This document shows, piece after piece, positions 1-10,172 of a stretch of 64,000 bases of DNA. Each line of letters begins with the position of its first letter. The stretch's first letter is position 1. The notes under the pieces were generated by a model. The model worked only from the letters and a program-made list of their open reading frames with translations. It was not told where the DNA came from and did not search any database. This DNA is from Liquidambar formosana (lineage: Eukaryota > Streptophyta > Magnoliopsida > Saxifragales > Altingiaceae), in contig CM077828.1 in the NCBI GenBank assembly GCA_039720395.1, positions 23,602,717-23,666,716 on the forward strand, read 5' to 3'. The position numbers and the translations under genes are program-made.

Positions 1-110
1 TACATTAGGCCAATGTACGGGGTACAATCCCTAATGCATGGTGCTGACATAATTTATATCAACACGTGCTCCTCATAACTATATATATATATATATATAT
101 TTTTTATCCA
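1..110. mobile_element. Partial copy of a short TIR repeat family (window edge)
   Basis: The first about 110 bases match two other places in the window (3292-3454 and about 20464-20560). The shared blocks are a segment around CCAATGTACGGGGTACAA, then AATGCATGGTGCTGACATAA, then a TATATCAACACGTG-type end. The copy is cut by the window start, so its left terminus is not visible. Inferred to be a MITE-like interspersed repeat. No coding sequence is seen. Confidence 0.5.
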
Positions 111-360
111 AATGATGTGACACCTTAACCAACCAATAAAGTTTCTACTGTGACCTATAACTCCAAAATCTCGTTACTGGTGATACTTGTTGGGGCCTGT
201 GCGCCTAGCACAATCAAGTTGAAGTTCCTTGTTTGGTTTTGGCCAATTTTACACAACCCAAATTGAAGGGGAAAAAAAAAACTTTAAAGAATAACTATCC
301 ACAATGGGTTCATGTGATAACTACCACATCATTTGGGCTTTGATAAATACTTGTACATAT

Positions 361-1098
361 TAGGGGTGTTAATGATTCGGTTTGGTTCGGTTTTAGGGGA
401 GATTTCAAACCAAACCATTATATTTCGGTTTTGTTCCTCCCAAACCAAAACCAAACCATACTAAAAAAAAAAACCAAACCAAACCAAACTATTATATTTC
501 GGTTTGGTTCGGTTCGGTTTCGGTTTTAACCTATCAAGTAACAACAAATAATTGAAAGTGAAAAAAATGACATGCCAAACTCCAAATAAAAACATTTTTA
601 ATAAAAGCATTACATCAGCAACTAAAAAAAACAAACATTGTATCAAAATAGAAACATATTAACATATATCAATATATCAATATCACACACAACATTAATA
701 ACTAGTTTAATACATGCCAATCTAAAAAAGGGAAAACAATAAGAAACTTAAAATCAACAAAAACAAGCCCATTACCTATTTTACCCTTATTAGAATTGGG
801 AATTTACAAACTTTAAGTTTAAATATATATATATAGGGTTTAGGGTTTATATATATATATATATATATCGATGGGATCACCTCTGTATATATATATATAT
901 ATATATATATTATATTTTTCGGTTTTTTCGGTTTGGTTTGGTTTTTTAAAATTGAAAACCAAAACCAAACCAATTGAGTTCGGTTTTCTAAAATTAAAAC
1001 CATAACCAAACCTAATGACAAAAAAACCAAACCAAACCGCTCGATTCGGTTTGGTTTGGTTTGGTTCTCGGTTTTAACCAAAACCATTAACACCCCTA
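361..1098. mobile_element. Non-autonomous hAT-type element, 738 bp, with 8-bp TSD
   Basis: The ends are perfect inverted copies: TAGGGGTGTTAATG at 361 and its reverse complement ending at 1098. They are flanked by the identical 8-bp repeat GTACATAT (353-360 and 1099-1106). TIRs starting TAGGG with an 8-bp target duplication are the hallmark of the hAT superfamily. Subterminal regions are dense in short CGGTTTGGTT-type repeats in both orientations, which is typical of hAT transposase-binding zones. The interior is AT-rich with (TA)n runs and no transposase ORF, so the element is non-autonomous. Apparent ORFs inside it come from the subterminal repeats and are not genes. Confidence 0.88.
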
Positions 1099-1115
1099 GT
1101 ACATATAGGTATATG

Positions 1116-1612
1116 TAGGGGTGCAACTCAATCCGGGCCGACTTGAGTCAGGAATATATCTTGATCGGATCGAATTAATTCAGGATCTCAAAAATTGGAT
1201 TGAAACTAGACTGGCAATTGTATTGGACCAGACTGGACTGGCAAAAACGATCCGGTTCTTTGTTTTTTTTATTTTTTATTTTTTTATTTTTTGTTGGTGT
1301 AAAAGGTAATAACTTTATTAAATAAGTATTATTATTTATTCAATAATATTTATATATGGAGTATAATATATTAATATAAACATATAATTTTATATATATA
1401 TATATATATATTTTTTTTTTTTCCTTCATAAATTGGGAATTCGGTCCGGGCCGGTTTTAAAACCCCATAAATCGTGGACCGGACTGAATTCATCGGTTCA
1501 TAAAATTGTGGCCTGAGAACCGAACCAATTAGTGTTTGGCCCGGACTGGATCAAACCGAATTGATTGGAATGGTCTAGTTCTTGGGTCTACCCCTACCAA
1601 GTTGCACTCCTA
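1116..1612. mobile_element. Second non-autonomous hAT-type element, 497 bp, with 8-bp TSD
   Basis: The left end TAGGGGTGCAACTCAATC at 1116 is inverted at the right end (GTTGCACTCCTA ending at 1612), with one mismatch in the first 12 bases. It is flanked by an identical 8-bp duplication GGTATATG (1108-1115 and 1613-1620). Subterminal CCGGTCCGGGCC-like motifs recur inverted near both ends. The interior lacks coding capacity. It is a different family from the element ending 17 bases upstream, because the TIRs share only the first eight bases or so (TAGGGGTG). Confidence 0.87.
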
Positions 1613-1620
1613 GGTATATG

Positions 1621-3291
1621 AGTCATGATTAAGAGAGAATTTTTGCACTCATTTTTTTTTTTTAATACAATTCTTGATTTTTAAACCGTTGGATCTTGCA
1701 AAATCCAATGGTCTTATTAAGTTTTTATTGAGAATAAAGATAGATGGACCGAATATGGTTAGCTGAACGTAAGCCGAAAATGGGAGATCGTCAAGTCTCA
1801 AACGATTTCCACAATTTTTGGAATAAATTATTATTTTCTGTTATTTCCTCTTCTATAAGGGAAGATTTGCTACCTTTAGGAGCCAATGGAGAGACAACAC
1901 ATATTGAATGGGGGTAGAAGGAAAAGCTGTACATACATTGTCTTCGTTAGATGAACTTGTATTCATGAGTGGTTTTGAGTCTTGACTCTTGAGTATCCTT
2001 TTGCCTGTTTGGGTTAGATAACCTTTCAGAAAGTTTCCCACTTTTGGAGTACCATGGCCTTTAATGAGCCAATAAGAAGGGATATTTTCTAGCTGATCAA
2101 AAAAAAAAAAAAAAAAAAAAAAGAGTAGGGTTATTGACCATAATAAATAGTCTAGTTAACTTTGACAAAACCTAGTTAGCTTTACAAAAAATCTAGCTAA
2201 TTTTACCAAAACCTAGTTAACTTTACAAAAAAATTTAGCTAACTTTACCAAAATCTAGTTCATTTTACAAAAATCTTCCAAATTTGTGAATTTTAGCTTC
2301 AGTACCATCACAGAGGTGTAGATTGGCCGCAAGAAGCTTGATCGCGACCTCCACAACAAATTGCCATGGCTTCCACCATTTGAGAAAGAATATCTAATGT
2401 TAACTTGATTTTCTATGTTAAATTTAACTTGATTTTTGCAAAGTTTAACTTCAAATATATTTTTCCAAAATTTACTATTCACGATTGGTCTTGTTTCGAA
2501 GATCTCAATGAGTAGATTGTAGAAATATAAATTTTACTAAAAACGGAGATGTAGATTGAAAGTTGTGGGATCTTAAAATTTTAAAATTTTTGTTATGCCA
2601 TGTGTTAGAATTTGGTAGAGTTTATTTGACCTTTTTCCCCTATAAAAGCTTGCCATGTGTCCAAATCTGGTTGGAAGATCACTATTTGGTTTGTTTTTTT
2701 CCTTAAAACCAGTTCACCAACCCAAATTGCTCAAAATTGAAAACGTCGTGTCTATTAGTACTACCTAAGACTAACGAGCCAATCTGAAAACCTTTGGATC
2801 AACAAGGCAACAACTAATTAATATTGTCAAAAATTGGGTACAAGTTTTCTTAACTAAATCTTCCTATTATAATTTATTATTGATTAAAGTTCAGGTTTTC
2901 TTAGACTAAATCTACGTAAGGTGTAATACACAAATGAGCTAATCGTTGTTAGAGCTCTTTGTTTTTCTTCTAAGAAATCAAGAATTCTTTATCATAGCCC
3001 CCACAAACCCAACCCATGGCTTGAAATTCCACCCTATATGAGACCTTCATTATAAACTTCCAGAAGACTCAAACTTAGAATAATATGTACACACACATCT
3101 TTATACCCTTATAATTAATCCATCTTGGTGTGTAATCATTAACTTCTTTAAGTGAATAAGTGATCAAGATTAACGAGAGATTATAGCAGGAAATCATCTT
3201 GCACATTTTAGGATAAAACCACAATTGTTTTGGAGACTATCTAAACTCCAAATTACGAGTAAAAAATTCAATATACATACATAGAAAGTCT
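1621..3291. other. Intergenic, no gene seen, contains a small minisatellite
   Basis: No ORF here resembles a known protein. Visible structure is a poly(A) tract at about 2100-2122 and the degenerate tandem array at 2150-2280 listed separately. The rest is unremarkable AT-rich sequence. Confidence 0.6.
2150..2280. repeat. Degenerate minisatellite, about six copies of a 20-22 bp unit
   Basis: Units of the type TAGTTAACTTTACAAAAA follow one another, alternating TAGTTAACTTT, TAGTTAGCTTT, TAGCTAATTTT, TAGTTAACTTT, TAGCTAACTTT and TAGTTCATTTT. Each is followed by ACAAAA or ACCAAAA. Alternating GTT/GCT variants suggest a higher-order two-unit repeat. Confidence 0.7.
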
Positions 3292-3454
3292 CGATCAGGT
3301 CAACACATGTTCATACAAGTTATATTAACATCTTGTATTAGAGGTTGTACCCTGTGGATTAGGCCCAATGTACCTCATAACTCTCCAATGTACAAGATAT
3401 AACTCTCAATGCCGATGTTGATATAAGTTATATCAACGTGTCCTCACCTGACCG
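3292..3454. mobile_element. Small TIR element (MITE-like), 163 bp
   Basis: The left end CGATCAGGTCAACACATG pairs with the right end, whose reverse complement reads CGGTCAGGTGAGGACACG. Pairing extends inward for about 35 bases with small gaps, through a shared AAGTTATAT block. Its internal part resembles the window-start copy and 20464-20560. No clear target duplication is seen. Confidence 0.5.
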
Positions 3455-6074
3455 TCATCCTATATATATATATATACACTAAGATTCAGATTAAAACAAT
3501 TCCTTTGCTCTTACAAAACTGAAATTTACTGTGCGTGAATTTTAATCATTTACAAATACTACAATATAAAAAAATTCAAAGATATAACTTAATTAATCGA
3601 GAACATTTTTCAATTTAATAGGACATGTGAGAGATGATATACACGTGCCACGGTTAATGCATCCCAAATGACACACAAATCCCTTGGTAAACAAGTTTTA
3701 GCGAATCAAGATATTTTGTAACCATTTTTGTTTCGAAGGTATGATGCTTATCATCTCTCTGAAATATATTAAGAAACAGTTAAATAAGAGAAATTCATAA
3801 ATATAAATTAGTTTCAAGGAAAAAAAAAAAAAGGCGGCAAAAGAAATGAATGAGATTAATATTTGCTTGCTTCTTTAACACTTACATTAGTCGAATTAAA
3901 GTATGTCTCATAAATTTACTTGTGATCGAGACCTCTATTTACAGATTCTTCTGAGTTCGTCTGAAATAAATCTTCACCCATTGGACTCAGATCATTATTT
4001 TTTTCTTCCAGATAACAAGGCAATAAACAAAAAGCCAAACCAACAACAAAAGACAAACTACAGTCACTTAATAACCAAGATCAATGGAAAACCATGGATA
4101 ACCCATCTCTAGTAATTTCTCTGCAGAAGGACAACCGAGTTCCCTATCCTTAGGGCCCACTTTGGTAGTTCATGAGCCACTAGATATTTTTGTTCTTTTG
4201 AAAGGTTCGGTTTGTTGGTTAGTTACTTTAAACATTCACAAAATTGAGAAATTGAATTTGAACAACTTAAATGTTATTTATTTATCAATTTCTATCAAAA
4301 ATGTGTTTTCGAAAAATATTAACGAACATTTATGCAATTGAAACTTTTTAGCATGAATGTTCACATACTTGATATTTTTAGTTTCCTCAAATATCCGAAT
4401 GTAAAAGCATAGCAGTGTTTTGTCAAAACACTTGAAATAAAATTGTACCTCAGCTAACCTAAAGAAAGAAAAAAAAAAAAAATACAAATAGGAAGTACAA
4501 CAAGAAAAGCATAATCACTCATTTTCTCAATCCCTTTATGTAGTAGAATAGATGTTCAGTTTGTTGAAATAGAAAATTATTCACATTAACATTTACATGA
4601 TTGCAGTATTAGTCATGTGAGTCGCATGAAACAATGGATCATCTTAAAATGGTGAATGACAGTACAAAACAAGCCAGTAGATTGTGGTGCTTGACTCTGT
4701 TTCCTAATGAGAAAAAAAGATTGTCCAAGAGTAACCTTACCTCATACTATAATCTAATCAAACAGGTTTTTGCAAACCTTCATAAATCTTACTGCACTGA
4801 CTGATTCAAGGCATAGTTAAATCGACAATTTTGCAAACCAAGAAGGAATACTCTATGGTTTTAAGTTTATGCATTAGACACAGAGGTCCATTTTGGGAAA
4901 GCAATCAGCAACCCCATCCCATTAATTGACCCAGCAAACTACTTGCACAAATGTGAACTTAAACTAGAGTTAGGTCCTTTTGAAAGTTGAGTGCTTTAAG
5001 TGTGGGTTAAATATATGGGCACTTGGGCCCTCTTTCGGTCTATGTCATATTTGCGGACTTCTGTGTTTGAGTTACCTATGCTGTGTAAAATACATGCACA
5101 GAGTATAAACTGCCTGGCCATTCCCAACGAAGTGGAACTTCAACTCAAAAGTCCTTTTACCCATGATTATTCCGAATTCTATTTTCTGAGTTCAGGTTGC
5201 CCATAGGTTGGTTGGGTTAGGCAGGCTTTTCTAAATGATTTATAAAAAAAAAAACATGGGTCGGCTCATTTCTAAACAAAGTCAACTTGTATATCAATTC
5301 AATTAAGCCTACAATTTTTTTTTTTTTTTTTTAAAATTTATAGAAAAAGGTTTGGTATGAATAAGATGGGGAAGAGAGAAAAAAGTCACATAACCACACA
5401 TATCGGCGACATGATTGTATAGAAATGAAATAGCACATAAAATGACAGGTGCGCTACACTCCAAAAGCTTAGACCAACAAGCTACTTAATTGGGTAACTT
5501 CACTCAAGCATGCTGGCCATAAGCCCTCCACTTAGCTCCAAATAGAATGGATTTCATTCATTAAACTGATTATTCCCCTCTTTTGGGTTACACCATCAAT
5601 GTATCAGTCGACTTATAAAACAGTTGGACTCACTCAATAACCTGTTTAGAGTCAGAGAGCTCTAGCTACAAGATTTATTACTGGAGTACAACTCGAAGTC
5701 AACAAAGGCTTAAATCCCAACTATTTGGGGTTGCCTAGACGGATATTTTTTTTGACAAGAAGCTCCATTTTGAGATGTCCTTCATAAGATCATTCCCAAT
5801 CATGAATTTTCTCTGTCTTGGCTAGCGTTCTCTTTGGTCTTGCTCTCGTCTTTGTATTACCTTCAAATTGCACCAAATCACCTATGCTGCATTTGTTGGT
5901 CTTCAAAAAATTCAAAGATGAAACCATAGATAGATCAAAATTCAACCTCTGTAAAAGGTCTCCAAAGTCCAAATTGGCGAGTCAATTCTGGAAAGAGAAA
6001 TGAGAACCATGTACTGATTACTCCTTTTCTGCATAAAACTACTCTGATGAAACCCATCAACCAGAAGCCTTGAC
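3455..6074. other. Intergenic, no gene seen
   Basis: Short ORFs in this stretch show no recognisable domain. About 5340-5500 is a dispersed repeat also present twice in the dCTP pyrophosphatase intron (28944-29240). A piece near 5703-5745 carries the AAATCCCAACTATTTGGGG motif seen in plant SINE-type repeats, and a related piece lies near 9962. Confidence 0.5.
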
Positions 6075-6220
6075 GCTATGTTTGGGTAAGGAATTTCTAG
6101 GTGGAATTTGTATTTGAGATGGAATTTGTACAATTTCTATAAGGAAACCTCCTTATAGAAATTGTACAAATTCCATCTCAAAGACAAATTCCACCTAGAA
6201 ATTCCTTATCCAAACATAGC
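6075..6220. mobile_element. Near-perfect foldback element, 146 bp
   Basis: Two arms of about 70 bases, beginning GCTATGTTTGGGTAAGG and ending CCTTATCCAAACATAGC, are inverted copies with only a few mismatches. They are separated by a very short loop near 6145-6150. The element begins about 285 bases downstream of the PPR stop codon on the gene strand, so it may lie in or just past that gene's 3' UTR. No convincing target duplication is visible. It would form a long hairpin if transcribed. Confidence 0.8.
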
Positions 6221-6505
6221 ATGAAAGAGTTTCTTCCTGTTATGACTTTGGCAAATGCATGAGAGACCAACACAAGTTAAACCTATCCTGCACGAAATTT
6301 CACAGAACTTCAATTTTTGGCTGCAGACAGAATCTGATTATGAATGGTGTGCTTATGATCTTTCTGACGTGTAGTTTCAATCTAAGATATCAGTGCTCGA
6401 ACCTTTTCTATATCCTGCTTCCACATCCAGAGTTGTGGTAAAAGCTAATAAGACTGGAAGCAAGAACAAGTACATTCTTGCAAGAATCAGAACAATATCA
6501 GGATA

Positions 6506-8344
6506 TCACCAATAATCTTTGCAAGAACAAACACCTCCAACGAAATGGTGAAAACGGTTTCTGTCCCTAACAGTAATATCCCTCTTGTAAACCTTTGAAA
6601 CGAGCTTAAAAAAGCCATGGCAGTCTAAACAAATCCTCAGATTCTTTACTATCCTCAAAGTTTTTGATGAAGATTTTAGAAGCCCAAATGCCAGCGCAAG
6701 CTTCTCACTGTGATACATCATAGAATGTTCCTTCTCCTCTTCCTCCACATCATATGAAACCATGTCAGTGTCCACAAAGTAGCCAGCAAGTTTCAATTCT
6801 TTGTTCATATCAGCCAACAGCTTATAAACCTCCTCAAATCCTGGTTCAACTGTATCTGATACAACAAATTCATAAACCACATTTTCAATTTCAATGGAAC
6901 TGCAACCAGGAACCTTCTGAATTCCTCTATGATCCATCATTTCCCTCACTTCCTCGACTTTCACCCACCTCTGGTCCCTAGCATATAGATTTGCTAGTAA
7001 TACATAATTCTCCCCATTGTTTGGCTCTATCTCAAGAAGGTTTCTAATGGCAAACTCACCCAATCGGGTATTTCCATGGATTCGGCAAGCACCAAGCAGC
7101 GCCCTCCATATGACGGGGTCTGGTTTCATGCACATGGTTTGGATTAGCTCTTGAGCTTCATCCAAGAATCCAGCCCGACCAAGTAGATCAACCATGCACC
7201 CATAATGCTCTATCCTTGGTTGCAAACCAAAGCCTTCTTTCATGCTCATAAAATGCCTTCGGCCTTCATCAACAAGACCTTGGTGACAACAAGCACTCAA
7301 GATACCTAAGAAGGTAACCTCATCAGGCTTAAAATTCTCCATGACCATCCTCGAAAAGGCCTCTAAAGCAGTTTCGCTTCGTCCATTCATGGCGTACCCA
7401 GAAATTAGAACATTCCATGTATAAACATTCTTCGCTCTCATTTCTCGAAAAACCTGCTCCGCCTCATCAACCACCCCGCATTTACCATACATGTCTATAA
7501 GAGCAGTACCCACAAACACATTCAATCTCAATCTATTATGAATAATATAATCATGTATCCACCTTCCCTGATTCAAAGCTCCCAAATGGGCACAAGCCGA
7601 GAGCACCCCTACCATCGTAACCTCACCTGGCTCCACCCCTTCTGCGTGCATCTCTCGAAACACATCTAATGCTTCCCTAAACATCCTATTATGGGTATAA
7701 CCAGTTATCAATGCATTCCACGAAACTGCATTTCTCTCGGGCATTTCATCAAACACTTGACAGGCATCATCGACCGACAAACAAACACTATACATATGAA
7801 CTAAAGCAGTGTTTGTATAGACATCTGAATCAAAACCCATCTGAATTGCGCAACAGTGTATCGATCTTCCAAGTTCTCGACGACATAAATGCGCGACCGA
7901 CTTCAAAACAGCAGGAAAAGTCCCATAATCAGGAAGAATATCATGTTTACGCATCTGGGTATATACAAAAAGTGAATGTAGGTGCTTATTTAACTGGGTA
8001 AAGCATCTGATCACTAAGTTACAGACCTCAGAATCAATGACTTGATTGAACTGCTTGAAGAGCAGAGCAGAGGGGCCCCACCCATGTGAGGATACAGTAA
8101 TATCTATCAGTTTCATCAGAGAAAAATGGTCGATGGGTGTGTTGTTGACGATCATGTGGGTGAGAATTTGCTTCATGTGGGTGTGATTTGTGAGGGTTTC
8201 TAGCAAGTGGGTGAGTGTGGGTTGTGTCAATTGAGTTGGGTTCTCTTTGAGAGTTAAGGTTGAAGATGAACGGACTGCTGAGGGTGGGATGCAGAGGGAG
8301 AGGATGCTTGAGGTTTGTAGGAATTGTTTCAGTGATCTTTTCAT
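6506..8344 (-). CDS. PLS-DYW pentatricopeptide-repeat protein
   Basis: A single uninterrupted ORF of 612 codons. A basic, Ser/Thr-rich N-terminus (MKRSLKQFLQTSSI) fits an organelle transit peptide. Residues about 90-470 are tandem PPR motifs of the P, L and S types, with recurrent WNALITGY- and MYGKCG-like signatures. E/E+ motifs follow (KVPGCSSIEI), then a complete DYW deaminase domain: HSE at 545-547, the CLDCH zinc site at about 572-576, an HH pair near 599 and the terminal DYW. Known DYW proteins specify C-to-U RNA editing in mitochondria or plastids. The target site and organelle cannot be told from the sequence. ATG at 8344 is the first Met and gives the expected transit-peptide start. 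The intronless structure is typical of the family. Confidence 0.95.
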   Translation of the reverse strand: MKRSLKQFLQTSSILSLCIPPSAVRSSSTLTLKENPTQLTQPTLTHLLETLTNHTHMKQILTHMIVNNTPIDHFSLMKLIDITVSSHGWGPSALLFKQFNQVIDSEVCNLVIRCFTQLNKHLHSLFVYTQMRKHDILPDYGTFPAVLKSVAHLCRRELGRSIHCCAIQMGFDSDVYTNTALVHMYSVCLSVDDACQVFDEMPERNAVSWNALITGYTHNRMFREALDVFREMHAEGVEPGEVTMVGVLSACAHLGALNQGRWIHDYIIHNRLRLNVFVGTALIDMYGKCGVVDEAEQVFREMRAKNVYTWNVLISGYAMNGRSETALEAFSRMVMENFKPDEVTFLGILSACCHQGLVDEGRRHFMSMKEGFGLQPRIEHYGCMVDLLGRAGFLDEAQELIQTMCMKPDPVIWRALLGACRIHGNTRLGEFAIRNLLEIEPNNGENYVLLANLYARDQRWVKVEEVREMMDHRGIQKVPGCSSIEIENVVYEFVVSDTVEPGFEEVYKLLADMNKELKLAGYFVDTDMVSYDVEEEEKEHSMMYHSEKLALAFGLLKSSSKTLRIVKNLRICLDCHGFFKLVSKVYKRDITVRDRNRFHHFVGGVCSCKDYW

Positions 8345-10172
8345 GGTTTTGAGGTATGGTAGAATAATTGTATCGTAAAAAGGGGTTTCCTCTTTGTTTC
8401 TTGGGAAAATGAAGCTGAAAAAGAAAGGATTTAGAATTTACATTGTGATTTTCCAGGAATTCATTTCTAGCGTCGTGAATTTCCGTTTTTAAGCGGGAGA
8501 AGTGACGTTGCTCATATAGCGGTGGAGTAGTGAGTCTCCCACTGTAACAGTGATACGGCCACGTGGTGTTATGGGCCAATAGAAGTCAAGTAGAGTAGAA
8601 TTGTGGGGTTAAAAAGTATTATGACAATCCCATTTTATTTGGTTCTCATTAACCCGTGACACCACATCAATCATGGCACTGTTACATACAAGTTTTTCTC
8701 GTGGTAGAGGGTGTCTTTTTTCCTTTCTTTCTTTTTTATTTTTATTTTTATTTTTTTGGCTTATCGAATGGGTATTTAAACCTATGGTGCAAGTGTGCAT
8801 ACATGCAACCACTCAATTTTTTATTATTTAAAAAAATATATTTGGATAAGTAATTTTAGTTAAATTTACTACAATGTTCTATAAAAAATGGTTAATTTTG
8901 ATTAATTTATTTAGGTATAGCAAAGATACACTATAGTGCACATATGCATATATGCAACCACTTTTATAGATTATATAAATTCAAAATTTAATTTGTCGAT
9001 AAGTTCTTACGTGTAATTATTGAGATAAATTTTTTTGAATCTGTCATTGCACATCAATAGTGAGAGAATTAGGGTTGTTGAACCACTCTAGAGTTGGTGC
9101 TAGTACACTACTCAATAGTCAATACAACAGTAGGGGGACTGCCCTTAAAAGGATCAGGGTTAGAGGGCCAATTGTTACCATTTTAGACCAAAAAACAGAA
9201 ACTTAAAAATTAAAATAAAATATCTTTAAAAAAAAAAATGTTTCCCTACACTCCCTTTGGGAGTAGAGTAAGCCATGCCATCTTCACCCTATTTCTCACA
9301 ATATTCTTCAGCATCTGCAAGAATTGGATGGTGATTTGTAATTTGTGAACTCTTCAAGTAAAAGCTTTGGAATAAATTAAGGCTACTGCATTTACCTGTT
9401 TTGTAAACATGAATTTTTTGTGGTGTTGTTTAATGCTTCTCATCTAATGTGGCTCAGATTTTGTCCTTGCCGAGAGATTGAACCTTAGAGGAGGGCCACA
9501 TATGGATTCAAACATGTTCATTCAAAGAATTGGCAATTTTTGAACCAAAATTTAAGAAGAAAAAAAAAGAAAAAGAAAAGCAGTTTAGTTGTACTCTAAG
9601 TCCTCATAATCTTGCAGATAGTGCGCGAAGAGATGCTTCCATTCTGCCAGCCAAGCCTCCATAAAGAATGCCTTCATCATCCAGTGCTGGTGTTTTGCTG
9701 TTTTGGACTTGGGCTGTTGAGCATCTGTGTTTGTCTTTTTTTCTTTTTTTTTTCTCCAAAAAGGAAAAGAAAAAAAAATGTTGGACTCAGTCCTAGATGA
9801 TACTCATTTTTTCTCTTTAAATATTTTCGTCTTAGAGAAACATGTAAATGACAATTTATGGTTCAGAAGTCTCAATGATCTCACACCAAATTTGTACATA
9901 CTTACTTCAAACTATCTTTTCTCGCCGTCGAGAGGGTGTTCAAATATATACTCAACTCATCTCAACAAAGCCTTAATCCCAACTACTTGGAGGGTGCTTC
10001 AAATATATATAAACTAGTAAAGATCGCTAAAAGAACCCAAAATTTTGGGTTAAGAAGAAATGTACAACTCCCATGGCTCACAATTACCTGACCCCAAAAA
10101 CCTTAAAACAAGCTTCTTTTTCTCATCCTTCTATGATACTATAATGAAATCTCATTCTCTTTATTCACTTTA
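8345..10172. other. Intergenic between the PPR gene and the DUF863 gene
   Basis: This holds the PPR 5' flank and the 3' flank of the DUF863 gene. T-rich and A-rich tracts occur near 8720-8760, 9540-9580 and 9727-9778. No coding sequence is supported. Two similar pieces near 9915-9965 and 9985-10010 share GAGGGTG(C)TTCAAATATATA. Confidence 0.5.

Noticed and set aside
836..848. GGGTTTAGGGTTTA, telomere-like
   Set aside because: Only two units inside a transposon with (TA)n. Not an interstitial telomere array.
461..1126. ORFs rich in KPNRTKPK or FGLVF
   Set aside because: They are translations of the subterminal CGGTTTGG repeats of the hAT element.
8034..8579. 181-codon minus-strand ORF overlapping the PPR start
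   Set aside because: It lies mostly in another frame of the PPR N-terminus and has no domain or plausible composition.
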